Shown here: positions 27,538 through 36,046 of the stretch, piece by piece
How the letters are laid out: every line of letters begins with the position of its first letter
Numbering within the stretch: the first letter of the stretch is position 1
NCBI RefSeq assembly: GCF_009184635.1
Contig: NZ_WELI01000001.1
Span: 310,001-374,000, forward strand
Source of the DNA: Rudanella paleaurantiibacter
Lineage (GTDB): Bacteria; Bacteroidota; Bacteroidia; Cytophagales; Spirosomataceae
Direction: 5' to 3'
DNA length: 64,000 nt
Notes under the pieces: model-generated
Databases searched by the model: none
Told to the model about the DNA's origin: nothing
The model's input: only the letters and a program-made list of their open reading frames with translations
Made by a program: the position numbers and the translations under genes

Positions 27538-28218
27538 ATGCTTTCCATCGATTCAACTTATACTAAGGTTCACGACGTTCGTCGTGATGTTGATGCGGTA
27601 GCTACCGGTTTACAATCATCCTGGTATTCGCAATACGGTAAGCGATTGTTTGATATTACGGTTGCTTCGCTTGTTACGCTCTTTGTGCTTTCGTGGCTGC
27701 TGCCCATTGTATGCCTGATCATCCGGATTACCTCACCGGGTCCGGGTTTGTTCAGGCAGGTGCGGTCGGGTAGGCGGGGGCAGGTATTTCGGTGCCTCAA
27801 GTTTCGGACGATGTATTACAACCCTAAAGGGAACTTTGCCCAGTGCCGACAGCATGACTCCCGCGTGACGCCCATTGGCCGGTTTTTGCGTCGGACTAAC
27901 TTGGATGAAATGCCGCAGTTTCTGAATGTACTGTGGGGCGATATGAGCATTGTAGGGCCCCGGCCGCATGCCATTCAGCACGACGAAATGTACTGGACCC
28001 GGATTCCGAGCTATCATAAGCGGTATCTGGTGCGGCCGGGTATTACGGGCCTGGCGCAGGTGCGCGGGGCACGGGGCGAAACCCGCGAACTGATCAATAT
28101 GAAACACCGAGTTGATTATGATCTGCTGTACGTTCGGCGGGAGTCGCTGGGGCTCGATGTCAAGTTATGCCTCGCTACAGTGAAGGCGATGGTGAAGGGT
28201 AATGTTAATGCCTGGTAG
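27538..28218 (+). CDS. Undecaprenyl-phosphate sugar-1-phosphate transferase (initiating enzyme)
   Basis: 226 residues of the bacterial sugar transferase family, short form (PglC/WcaJ C-domain). One membrane helix (ITVASLVTLFVLSWLLPIVC) is followed by SPGPGLFRQVRSGRRGQVF, CLKFRTM, the catalytic-type RFLRRTNLDEMPQFLNVLWG, and MSIVGPRPH. It puts the first sugar phosphate on undecaprenyl phosphate at the inner membrane. It sits 54 bp downstream of the wzc-like gene. The long N-terminal Wzx-like domain of WcaJ is absent. Confidence 0.95.
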   Translation: MLSIDSTYTKVHDVRRDVDAVATGLQSSWYSQYGKRLFDITVASLVTLFVLSWLLPIVCLIIRITSPGPGLFRQVRSGRRGQVFRCLKFRTMYYNPKGNFAQCRQHDSRVTPIGRFLRRTNLDEMPQFLNVLWGDMSIVGPRPHAIQHDEMYWTRIPSYHKRYLVRPGITGLAQVRGARGETRELINMKHRVDYDLLYVRRESLGLDVKLCLATVKAMVKGNVNAW

Positions 28219-28241
28219 GGGAGGGACCACCGGCCGAGAGT

Positions 28242-28377
28242 GACCACCCCCTAACCCCCTCTTGAAAAACAGGAGGGGAAACAGACAGACAGTTTACCTA
28301 CAGGTGACCTTCAATATGTCAAGTTGGTGGTGTACAATTCCCCCTCCTTAGTTCAAGGAGGGGGTTAGGGGGTGGTC
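28242..28377. repeat. Palindromic element with ~40-nt arms
   Basis: Left arm 28242-28280 and right arm 28338-28377 are imperfect inverted copies (GACCACCCCCTAACCCCCTC-type versus GAGGGGGTTAGGGGGTGGTC-type, one or a few mismatches). The ~57-nt spacer is unlike the arms. It interrupts the EPS gene series between the sugar transferase and flippase. The design resembles the 671-758 element, though the sequence differs. Confidence 0.7.
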
Positions 28378-28470
28378 GTCCGCTACGATCAAGTAAAACA
28401 CGCAGGTATCAGACTGCGATATAACCCGGAAAGGCATTGATTGCCGTTCCGAAAAACACGAAAGCTTTTC

Positions 28471-29862
28471 ATGTTCGCCGTAATTCATGCGCTTCGGTTT
28501 CGCCTGCAACGACCTGCCAATGTGGTAGACGGTGCGGCACCCTCCAGTGCCGCACCCTCCGGTGCGGCACTCGAATCGAAAATCAACCGGAGCATTGTGG
28601 TTTCGTTTGGGGTTCGGTTTCTGAGTATAGCCGTTACGTTTCTGTTTATTCCGCTGGCTATTCAGACGCTCTCGCGGCATGAGTTCGGAATCTGGATGGT
28701 GTTGTTTTCGATGGTCAACTGGTTGGCCATTGTCGAAACGGCGGTTATCAATTACCTGCGCAATGAACTGATTGCCTGTTTTGTGGCCGACGATACCGAC
28801 CGGGCCGGGCAGGTGGTGGCCTCGGCGGTGGCTACGGCCGCCCTCATTGCGCTGGCATTGGTTGGCGTGGCTGGTGTGGCGTATCTGATGGGTTGGCTCA
28901 GCCCGTTGCTTAGCCTGCTTTCGATCAACGAACCGGGTGTGCAGCAGGCGTTTGGGGTGGTGCTGGTAGGGCACGTGTTGCAGATGATGATGAAGCTGTA
29001 CAACGGGGTGCTGCTCGCTGACCATAAAGTGTACCTGACATCGGTGAGTTTGCTGACCTGTAACCTCATCAGCTTTGTCGCGATTCTGCTGCTGGCCTAC
29101 TTTCAGGTTAACTCACTACTTGTATTCTCGGCCATTCAGAGCTTCATGCCTATTGTGGTGTACGGCGGCTTTCTGGCGTATGGGTTTCGGACGACGTACG
29201 CCCGGCTTGTGCCCAACATAGGGCATTGGGCAAGTGTACGTATTGGCTCGGTGCTGAGCCGTAGCGGTAGCTTTTTTGTGTTGCAGCTCGTGAGTACGCT
29301 CATGTTTACGTCGGGTAGCCTGGTGGTGGCCCGGTACTTTTCGGCTACCGAAGTGACTACCTATGCCGTTACGGCCAAGTATTACAGCCTTATTCCGACC
29401 ATCTACGGCATCGTGATTGCGCCCTACTGGTCGGCCTTTGCCGAAGCGTTTCTGAAGCGTGACCATCGCTGGATTACGGGTACTATGAGTCGGCTACACA
29501 AGTTCTGTGTGGCTACGGTACTAGTGGCGGCTGGTATGCTCCTGATGAGCAATATCGCGTGCCGGATCTGGCTGGGCAATACGGTGACTATTCCGTTTGA
29601 GCTGGCGTTTGCCTTCACGGTGTATTCGGGCGCGTATGTGCTCCTGAGTAACTACAACTACTACACCAACGCGGTGGGTCGGTTACGGTTGGCTACGATT
29701 GTCTCAGCGGTTGGTTGTGTTCTCTTTTTCCCGCTCAACTACCTGTTTATCGAGGTGCTGGGATTAGGGTTGTCGGGTGTGGTGTGGGTGAGCACGGTCT
29801 GGTGCCTCTTACTGACCCTGTGTTGCCGGTACGAATACCAAAAATCACTGGCAACGCTATGA
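28471..29862 (+). CDS. Polysaccharide flippase (Wzx/MATE-like)
   Basis: 463 residues (ATG at 28471; a TTG at 28441 would add 10). About 12-14 membrane helices in the MVF/oligosaccharide-flippase style, the first pair in VRFLSIAVTFLFIPLAIQTL. It moves undecaprenyl-linked repeat units across the inner membrane. The pre-helix N-terminus carries a GAAPS-type repeat (28531-28570) unusual for the family. The stop overlaps the acyltransferase ATG by 4 nt. Confidence 0.9.
   Translation: MFAVIHALRFRLQRPANVVDGAAPSSAAPSGAALESKINRSIVVSFGVRFLSIAVTFLFIPLAIQTLSRHEFGIWMVLFSMVNWLAIVETAVINYLRNELIACFVADDTDRAGQVVASAVATAALIALALVGVAGVAYLMGWLSPLLSLLSINEPGVQQAFGVVLVGHVLQMMMKLYNGVLLADHKVYLTSVSLLTCNLISFVAILLLAYFQVNSLLVFSAIQSFMPIVVYGGFLAYGFRTTYARLVPNIGHWASVRIGSVLSRSGSFFVLQLVSTLMFTSGSLVVARYFSATEVTTYAVTAKYYSLIPTIYGIVIAPYWSAFAEAFLKRDHRWITGTMSRLHKFCVATVLVAAGMLLMSNIACRIWLGNTVTIPFELAFAFTVYSGAYVLLSNYNYYTNAVGRLRLATIVSAVGCVLFFPLNYLFIEVLGLGLSGVVWVSTVWCLLLTLCCRYEYQKSLATL
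28531..28570. repeat. 15-bp tandem repeat in the flippase N-terminus
   Basis: Two and two-thirds copies of a 15-nt unit whose core GTGCGGCAC (or GTGCCGCAC) is itself near-palindromic. The unit keeps the frame and encodes GAAPS/SAAPS/GAA. Confidence 0.75.
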
Positions 29863-30488
29863 AAAAGCCTACCCTACTGAATAGCCTCTATCGGCTCGTG
29901 CGGTACGGATACCGGCTCGTGCGGGGCGCTATCGGTCAGGGGCTAAGTAAGCTGCTACTCCGGGCCAATATGGTGGAATACGGAGCCAATTTTCGCAGCA
30001 ACGGCGTATCCATTGTCGACATTCGGCACCCGGCGTCTATGCGTATGGGTGATAATGTGTCGCTCAACAACGGGCTGAATTACAACCGGATAGGGCGGCA
30101 ACAGCGGTGCATGTTTGTGGCCAACTACGGCGGGATAATTACCATTGGTAACCACGTAGGTATGAGTGGAACGGCCCTGATCTGCCACTGCGGCATCAGT
30201 ATTGGCAATCATGTACTGATCGGGGGCAACACCGCCATTTACGATACCGATTTTCACCCGATTACGGCCGAGGGCCGACGCCGGGGCTCCCACGCCGAAC
30301 AGGCCGCCAAAAAGCCGGTACGCATCGAAGACGATGTGTTTATTGGCGCCCACTCGACTATTCTGAAAGGCGTGACCATTGGCCGGGGGGCCGTGATCGG
30401 GGCCGGGTCGGTGGTGTCGCGCAATGTTCCCCCCTACGAAATCTGGGCTGGTAACCCGGCCAAGTTTATCAAAGCCGTCGACCAATGA
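29859..30488 (+). CDS. Acyltransferase with left-handed beta-helix (hexapeptide) repeats
   Basis: 209 residues. Hexapeptide repeats span ~95-200 (GGIITIGNHVGMSGTALICH, ISIGNHVLIGGN, VFIGAHSTILKGVTIGRG). The catalytic-type His lies in YDTDFHP. The end is the standard AGNPAKFIK. It probably acetylates a sugar of the repeat unit from acetyl-CoA. The start overlaps the flippase stop (ATGA), and its stop overlaps the polymerase start (ATGA). Confidence 0.92.
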   Translation: MKKPTLLNSLYRLVRYGYRLVRGAIGQGLSKLLLRANMVEYGANFRSNGVSIVDIRHPASMRMGDNVSLNNGLNYNRIGRQQRCMFVANYGGIITIGNHVGMSGTALICHCGISIGNHVLIGGNTAIYDTDFHPITAEGRRRGSHAEQAAKKPVRIEDDVFIGAHSTILKGVTIGRGAVIGAGSVVSRNVPPYEIWAGNPAKFIKAVDQ

Positions 30489-31876
30489 AGAATCTACCTT
30501 ACATATTGCTCATGTACGCGGGGGTACTGGCTTTCCCGTACGCTCTCGAACTTTACTTCGGGTTTGGCGAATCGTACCTGTACCCATCGGTAGAGAGTCA
30601 TTTGCCCCTCTTACTACCCATTATTGCCATTTTTACCCTCCGTAATTTCTTTACCCGCTTCTTCCTGTCGGTTTGGGTAGCGTGGTTGCTGGTTGGCGAA
30701 ACGTTCATTCTCTCGTACTACGAACACAACCCGTATTATATCGCGCAGGCTGAGGGTTGCCTTATCTACGCCCTCTTTCTGGCGGCTCTGTCGGCCGGGA
30801 TGCTGCTGTACGAACAAAGCAACCCGCAGCGAATTCACGGAGCCATTCATAAAGCTATGCACACCTCGGTGTCGTACGACCTGGGGTATCTGGAGTACGG
30901 CTTTGTGGCGTATCCGTTTATCTGGATTGCCATTATCTACAGCAACATTGGTTTTATTCCGCTTCTGGCTGGTAAAGACATTACCGACAGCATGTACGAG
31001 ATTCAGTACGGCTACATTTATGGCTATGGCCTCTACAACTGTGTCAGTGCGCTGGTGGTGTACCGCAAACTACGCATGAGCCGGGCTCTGATGGCCAAGG
31101 TTCTCTGGGGATTGATATTGCTGGTGGTAGTCCTGATTATGTCGTTCGATAGCAAGCGGCTCTTTCTCCTGCTGACAATCCTGGCCATCATGGTCTACGA
31201 GCAGATGACAACCCGCAGCTTTCGGATCAACAAAGGCATGATTGTGGCGGGTTTGTTTGCGCTTGTCATGTATAGTGGTCTTCAAAGTGTCCGGCTCGGT
31301 AACAGCGACGTGGGTAAATATTCGAGTCAGGGTTTACCCGTGGGCGTCGAGTTTCGGGAGTACATCCGAACCGTCAATAGCTTCGGGCCGGGCGATATTG
31401 CCAACTATGACCTGCTCACGAGTACCCTCGGTCAAATGCTTAATTCGTCGCTGATTCGGTTGGCGGGTTTCGACAAGACCGAGCTGATTAGCCAGGATAG
31501 TGCCACCGCCTGGATGAAACTCTTCGACGATAACAATGCGCTCGGTATCCGAACGGGCCTGATTTCGGAAGTGTATTTCGCCTATGATTTTGCCGGTCTG
31601 TTGCTGATGGTTCTCATCGGGTACGGGATCAGTGCCTTGGGCAATGCCCTGCTCAGAGCGGGTCGGTTTAGCCATCTGGTGATGCTGGCTACCGTGTACG
31701 GCCTTACGCTCCTGACCGTGTTCGGGCAGCTATCCGTTTGGGGCGGGTGCCTCACCGTACTGGCTTATCTGTATGCCCTGTTGTCTGTTTTCAATCTGAT
31801 TTTGGGCCGAAAGAGCCCTCAGCCTGCCGTACCTTATCTTGTTCGTCATGATTTACGTCGTTATTCCCGTTCATAA
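30485..31876 (+). CDS. Oligosaccharide repeat-unit polymerase (Wzy-like)
   Basis: 463 residues with about ten membrane helices and a long extracytoplasmic loop (~265-360; FREYIRTVNSFGPGDIANYD). Low-similarity membrane proteins of this kind between a flippase and glycosyltransferases are Wzy polymerases, which join repeat units at the periplasmic side. Assignment rests on topology and context. Its end overlaps the next GT2 gene by 29 nt. Confidence 0.8.
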   Translation: MKNLPYILLMYAGVLAFPYALELYFGFGESYLYPSVESHLPLLLPIIAIFTLRNFFTRFFLSVWVAWLLVGETFILSYYEHNPYYIAQAEGCLIYALFLAALSAGMLLYEQSNPQRIHGAIHKAMHTSVSYDLGYLEYGFVAYPFIWIAIIYSNIGFIPLLAGKDITDSMYEIQYGYIYGYGLYNCVSALVVYRKLRMSRALMAKVLWGLILLVVVLIMSFDSKRLFLLLTILAIMVYEQMTTRSFRINKGMIVAGLFALVMYSGLQSVRLGNSDVGKYSSQGLPVGVEFREYIRTVNSFGPGDIANYDLLTSTLGQMLNSSLIRLAGFDKTELISQDSATAWMKLFDDNNALGIRTGLISEVYFAYDFAGLLLMVLIGYGISALGNALLRAGRFSHLVMLATVYGLTLLTVFGQLSVWGGCLTVLAYLYALLSVFNLILGRKSPQPAVPYLVRHDLRRYSRS

Positions 31877-32744
31877 CCGCAAACAGTACACCCGTACCTG
31901 CCTGCAATGCCTGCGCGGGCAAACGTACCCGTCGGTGCAGACAATTATTGTAGACGATGGCTCTACCGATGGTACCGACGCCATGGTGCAGACCGAGTTT
32001 CCCGAAGCCGTGCTGCTCAAAGGCGATGGTAACCTTTGGTGGACCGAAGCCACCAATGTAGGTATCCGGTACGCGTTTCATAAGGCTCCCGCCAACGAAG
32101 AAAACTTTATCCTGACCCTCAACGACGATACCGAGGTGGGTCCCGATTACGTGGCGCAGCTGCTGGCTACGTACCGCGAGCACGGCCCCTGTCTGGTTGG
32201 TTCAGTAAGTGTGGATTCGGCCAACCCGGCCCGGCTCGAATACGCTGGTACCCGTGTAAACCTGCGCTGGACGGGTGAGGTCGATCTGGCCAGTCAGCAG
32301 TATCAGAATCAGTACAGCCGCCTGAAAAGCGGCCCAACGGCCCTGCGTTCAGATAGTTTGCCGGGTCGGGGTGTACTGATTCCGTTTCGGGTGTTGCACG
32401 AGATTGGCCTGTTCGATTCGCGCCGGTTTACGCACTACATGGCGGATATTGAGTTTAGCGTTCGTGCGCACAAGGCCGGTTTCCCGCTTATGGTATCGGT
32501 TTTGGCCGTTGTGCGCGAGCACGTACACGCTACTGGCCTCGATGTGAAAGGAACGCTATCGTTGGGGCAGTTTGTCCGGGGGATGTTCTCCATGCGGTCG
32601 TCTACCTACCTCAAGCCCCGGTTCTATTTTGCCCTCCGGCACTCACCAACCCATTTGCTTTACTTTCTGCTCGATGTAGCCCGCATGTTTACCGGCTACA
32701 CCCTGCGCCGGTACAAATCCCGTACGCTCAAAGCCGGGCTCTAA
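31848..32744 (+). CDS. Glycosyltransferase family 2
   Basis: 298 residues. The GT-A signature is VVIPVHNRKQYT, IIVDDGSTDGT, LNDDTEV, and further along PGRGVLIPFRV with the MADIEFSVRAHKAG acidic motif. It likely adds a sugar of the repeat unit on the cytoplasmic side. The ATG at 31848 is used (an earlier TTG at 31839 is weaker). It is the last gene of the rightward EPS operon, followed by a shared terminator. Confidence 0.92.
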   Translation: MIYVVIPVHNRKQYTRTCLQCLRGQTYPSVQTIIVDDGSTDGTDAMVQTEFPEAVLLKGDGNLWWTEATNVGIRYAFHKAPANEENFILTLNDDTEVGPDYVAQLLATYREHGPCLVGSVSVDSANPARLEYAGTRVNLRWTGEVDLASQQYQNQYSRLKSGPTALRSDSLPGRGVLIPFRVLHEIGLFDSRRFTHYMADIEFSVRAHKAGFPLMVSVLAVVREHVHATGLDVKGTLSLGQFVRGMFSMRSSTYLKPRFYFALRHSPTHLLYFLLDVARMFTGYTLRRYKSRTLKAGL

Positions 32745-32845
32745 GCGAGTACACCGTCCTGTTCAGCGACTTCACGATAGCCCGCGCCGAACCAGCCCGA
32801 GGCCCCAAACGATAATCCGCGTAAACCTTAACCCCTAAAAGACAG

Positions 32846-32875
32846 CGGGGGCCGACTCTTTCGAATCGGCCCCCG
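32846..32875. terminator. Bidirectional terminator between convergent genes
   Basis: CGGGGGCCGA and TCGGCCCCCG form a strong GC stem with a 10-nt loop. It separates the rightward GT2 gene (end 32744) from the leftward beta-helix gene (end 32903). Confidence 0.85.
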
Positions 32876-32902
32876 TTGCGTTTGGGTAGGGTTTTATTCT
32901 GA

Positions 32903-34321
32903 TTACTTGTTGGCCAGCGTGCAGTCTTTCAGGGCGTTACCCGTAGCTGAGTCGCTTTCGTGCATAAACTTGGTTGACGTGCCTTTGCGGTGCAACTGAC
33001 TGTTGCTGATTACGTTGCGGCTGGTTTTGGCACCCGTGAATTTCACAATGGCCGCTGCCGATTTGCTTTGCTCACAGCTAATGGTACTGTTGGTGAAGCT
33101 ATTGTTCTGGCAGTCGAAGCTCGTCGACTCAATGCTAACGGCGCAGGCGCCCCGGCTCGTGATCCGGTTGTTGTGGAAACGGCTGTCCGATACGTTGCGG
33201 ATTTGTACAAACAGGCTCGTATTGAACGTGTTGTTTTCGATGGTTGAGCGGAGCATGTTACCCAGAAACAGGTAGGCATTGTCGTTGGCGCCCGTGTTCT
33301 GATTGCCGCTGATGGTCACGTTTTCGTGAAAATCACCTTTCAGTGATGAGATGGCGATGATGGCCGTTGGGCGATTCCCTTCCACGTTGGTGCGGTTCAG
33401 AGCCGTAAACACGTTTTGCAGAATCTGTGCGTTTTTAACGGCTCCGGCCAGCTCAATGCCCAAATCGTACGGATTGCTGATGGTGTTATTGGCAATGACA
33501 ATCTCGCCACCTTTGCCCGACAGGCTAACCGCCATGCCGTGGTGGTACGCGCTGTTTTCGTTCAGGCCCAGGTTCCGAAATACCGAGTTCCGAACCTCAA
33601 TGTTGCTGAACCGAACCACGCCGTCGGTCAGGTGGTTCTGAATCTCGATACCCATGTTGCCCAGATTGGTAAACGTGCAGTTGTTTACCCGAAGGTCGCT
33701 CACGGAGGCTCCTACGGCGTCGGTCACGAGCTTGATGCCCGAGGTAGCACCGTAAGGGGCCGTAAACGTACACCCCGTAAACGACAACCCTTTGATAGCT
33801 TTGCGGTTGCCCGATACCAGTCCAAAGTAGTACGTGCTACCATCGCGGCTGCTGCTTTCAAACGTCAGGTTGGCAAACGAAACGTTCGTTACCGAGCCCA
33901 GATCAAAAATGGTGCGTACACCCGTTACGAGTTTAGCGTCGCCAACGCCTACCAGCTCCACATTCGACTCCTCCAGTTTGATTACCTGCGACAGCTTGTA
34001 CGTACCGGCACCAAACAGCAGTTGCTTGCCTGTACTGGCTTTCAGGGCCTTCCGGATAGCCTCGGTGTCGTCGGTTTGACCATCGCCCTTTGCGCCGAAC
34101 GTCCGCACGTCAACTGCATTCGCGTCGATCTGAACACTTACCCGTGCTGCGGTAGTCTCAACCACCGGGGTAGCTACGGCTTGCGGAGCCACTTCGTCGG
34201 CGGTAGGGTTGCAGCTCGTCAGCAAACCACTCATCAGTACCGTAATCGCCAGTACCGCTGAGCGGACCATTGAGCTGGTCAGACGAACTTGAGTAAGGGT
34301 GTTAGCTGTAGAGAGGGCCAT
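32903..34321 (-). CDS. Right-handed beta-helix lipoprotein (pectate-lyase-3 type N-motif)
   Basis: 472 residues. A lipobox (VLMSGLLTSC) follows the signal segment. The start of the beta-helix is the Pectate_lyase_3 hallmark DVRTFGAKGDGQTDDTEAIR. Parallel beta-helix repeats follow, with many Asn-rich turns (FTGCTFT, VNNCTFTNL, IENNTFNTS). It could depolymerise or bind the exopolysaccharide at the cell surface; EPS loci often carry such lyases or epimerases. Catalytic residues cannot be assigned. The ATG at 34321 is favoured over a TTG 33 nt upstream. Its own promoter lies in the AT-rich gap to the right. Confidence 0.8.
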   Translation of the reverse strand: MALSTANTLTQVRLTSSMVRSAVLAITVLMSGLLTSCNPTADEVAPQAVATPVVETTAARVSVQIDANAVDVRTFGAKGDGQTDDTEAIRKALKASTGKQLLFGAGTYKLSQVIKLEESNVELVGVGDAKLVTGVRTIFDLGSVTNVSFANLTFESSSRDGSTYYFGLVSGNRKAIKGLSFTGCTFTAPYGATSGIKLVTDAVGASVSDLRVNNCTFTNLGNMGIEIQNHLTDGVVRFSNIEVRNSVFRNLGLNENSAYHHGMAVSLSGKGGEIVIANNTISNPYDLGIELAGAVKNAQILQNVFTALNRTNVEGNRPTAIIAISSLKGDFHENVTISGNQNTGANDNAYLFLGNMLRSTIENNTFNTSLFVQIRNVSDSRFHNNRITSRGACAVSIESTSFDCQNNSFTNSTISCEQSKSAAAIVKFTGAKTSRNVISNSQLHRKGTSTKFMHESDSATGNALKDCTLANK

Positions 34322-34354
34322 GTTTTTGATCGTTTTAGCGCGTTGGCTGATCAA

Positions 34355-34758
34355 AATTGGCCTCTAAATGAGGGGAGGAGGGGGCTAATTCGATGAGTTG
34401 CAGAATCCGCCGGTTTTTTGGCAGGATATTGAACAAAACTGGTTTGGGTGAACAGTTAAAAATTGCACTATTAAATGATTTTTAATCTCGAATGATTGTT
34501 TATTATAAATGATAATAAGTTTATTATTTTGACTGTGGCCTTAATAGGGCATTAAAAACATAATTATATATTATATTATAATAATTTATAAGAATAAAAT
34601 TTGGAATTTTTGCCTATTAACATAGAGGTATTGGTTGTATTTTTCCTATAATCATTCTTGTTAATCTGCTTTTAATAATTGTACTTTTTGGGGCTACTAT
34701 TCGTGTGACTATACTTCTGAGCGACGCGGGACAGGATTTACAAACAGAAGAACATGGA
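34355..34758. other. Strongly AT-rich gene-free segment
   Basis: Roughly 400 bp with long A/T runs (for example 34550-34620) in an otherwise GC-rich region. No open frame or repeat is convincing. It must hold the promoter of the leftward beta-helix gene. High AT content suggests a nucleoid-protein-binding or transcription-start region, or a junction left by recombination (inference). Confidence 0.55.
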
Positions 34759-34802
34759 TAAAAACAAAACCCCCTAACATGCATGAATAGCACATTAGGG
34801 GG
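34759..34802 (-). terminator. Terminator of the leftward EPS operon
   Basis: Read leftward, CCCCCTAA (34802-34795) and TTAGGGGG (34777-34770) enclose a 17-nt loop. The stem is followed by TTTTGTTTTTA. It lies ~48 nt after the GT4 stop. Confidence 0.85.
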
Positions 34803-34849
34803 TAAATGATGAGGCTAGCTACGCGTATTGGATAGCCTTTAGCTGGACA

Positions 34850-36043
34850 CTATGCCGGCCGTTGGGCGAACGTATTCTCCTTGACCACCGATTCATAAAT
34901 CGACAAGACCTGGTCGAGTACGCGGTCGGCTGCGTACCGCTCCTGAAATTCGTGGTAGAGCAACTCGGTCTGGGCGGTTGTCAGCGGTTGTTGGCGCGTC
35001 TGTGTCAGGGCCTCGTGCAGCGATTGAGCGTCACCAGCCTTGAAAGCCGTGCCGAGTTTACCGTGCCGGATAATCGTAAGCAGATTCTCGACATCCGAGG
35101 TAACAATGGGCGTTCCGGTGGCAAAGGCTTCGAGCATGGTAGTCGGGAGGCCTTCGTAACAGATAGACGTAATCACAAACGCCCGGCAACGTTTCAGTTG
35201 TTCGGCGGCTTCTTCGCGGGGTAGCTTGCCAATATATTGCAGATGCGGGAGTTCGGCGGCTGCCTGCTCAACCAGGGGCCGGAGGGGACCATCGCCCACA
35301 ATCCGGATGGGGTGAGTGCCCAGTCGGGCTGCGTCGATCAGGGTCTGAATCCCTTTCTCGGGGGATAGTCGGCCTACGTACAGGAAAAAATCCTCCCGGT
35401 GTTCGGGGCCGGAGTACCCCAGATCGGGCACAAAATTGGGTTTGACGACTACCTGCTCCGGTCTGAGTTTTAGCGACGACTGGAGTATCTTTTTCCGGCC
35501 AAACTCGGTGAGGTTGATAAACCGGTCGATACGTTGCCAGGTGCCCATGAGCTTATGCAGGCCCGTGATGGCCGTGAGTTGGGCCGACTGCACCTTCGAG
35601 TCGCGGAAGCACCCAAACCGGATTCCATCGAGCGGAAGCGTTTGGGTGAGGCAGCGTTCGCAGGGCACCTCGGTGGGCCGCATCAGCATCCCCCCCACGC
35701 ACACCAGGCGGTAGTTATGCAGGGTCATCACAATCGGAATGCCCCGTTTCTTGATGGTATCAATTACCCCCGGCGAGGCCGTGTAAAACAGGTTGTGAAT
35801 GTGCACCACATCGGGTTTGAACCGGTCGAGCGCTTCGTTAACCCGCCGGGCCGATCCACTATGGTGCAGCGACCGGATAGCTCCGCTCAGATTGCCCAGC
35901 AATGACCCATCGAACCCTTCGTTGGTAAACGTAACCGTTTCGACCGGTAGGCCAGCCTGCCGCAGCGCATCCACTTCCTGTTCGAAAATGACGTCTTCGC
36001 CACCGCGTTGCTGGTAGTAATTATGAATAAAGAGAATCCGCAT
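34850..36043 (-). CDS. Glycosyltransferase family 4
   Basis: 397 residues, GT-B fold. The start is MRILFIHNYYQQRGGEDVIF, with a glycine-rich donor loop. The C-terminal half has FLYVGRLSPEKGIQTLIDAA, RIVGDGPLRPL and the EX7E-type PTTMLEAFATGTPIV. It transfers a sugar in EPS assembly on the cytoplasmic side. It is the last gene of the leftward operon (3 bp after the Wzi-like gene), followed by a terminator. Confidence 0.95.
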   Translation of the reverse strand: MRILFIHNYYQQRGGEDVIFEQEVDALRQAGLPVETVTFTNEGFDGSLLGNLSGAIRSLHHSGSARRVNEALDRFKPDVVHIHNLFYTASPGVIDTIKKRGIPIVMTLHNYRLVCVGGMLMRPTEVPCERCLTQTLPLDGIRFGCFRDSKVQSAQLTAITGLHKLMGTWQRIDRFINLTEFGRKKILQSSLKLRPEQVVVKPNFVPDLGYSGPEHREDFFLYVGRLSPEKGIQTLIDAARLGTHPIRIVGDGPLRPLVEQAAAELPHLQYIGKLPREEAAEQLKRCRAFVITSICYEGLPTTMLEAFATGTPIVTSDVENLLTIIRHGKLGTAFKAGDAQSLHEALTQTRQQPLTTAQTELLYHEFQERYAADRVLDQVLSIYESVVKENTFAQRPA

Positions 36044-36046
36044 ACG

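Noticed and set aside
33416-34261. 281-codon open frame on the plus strand opposite the beta-helix gene
   Set aside because: The minus-strand protein has a lipobox and clear beta-helix motifs; the plus-strand frame has none.
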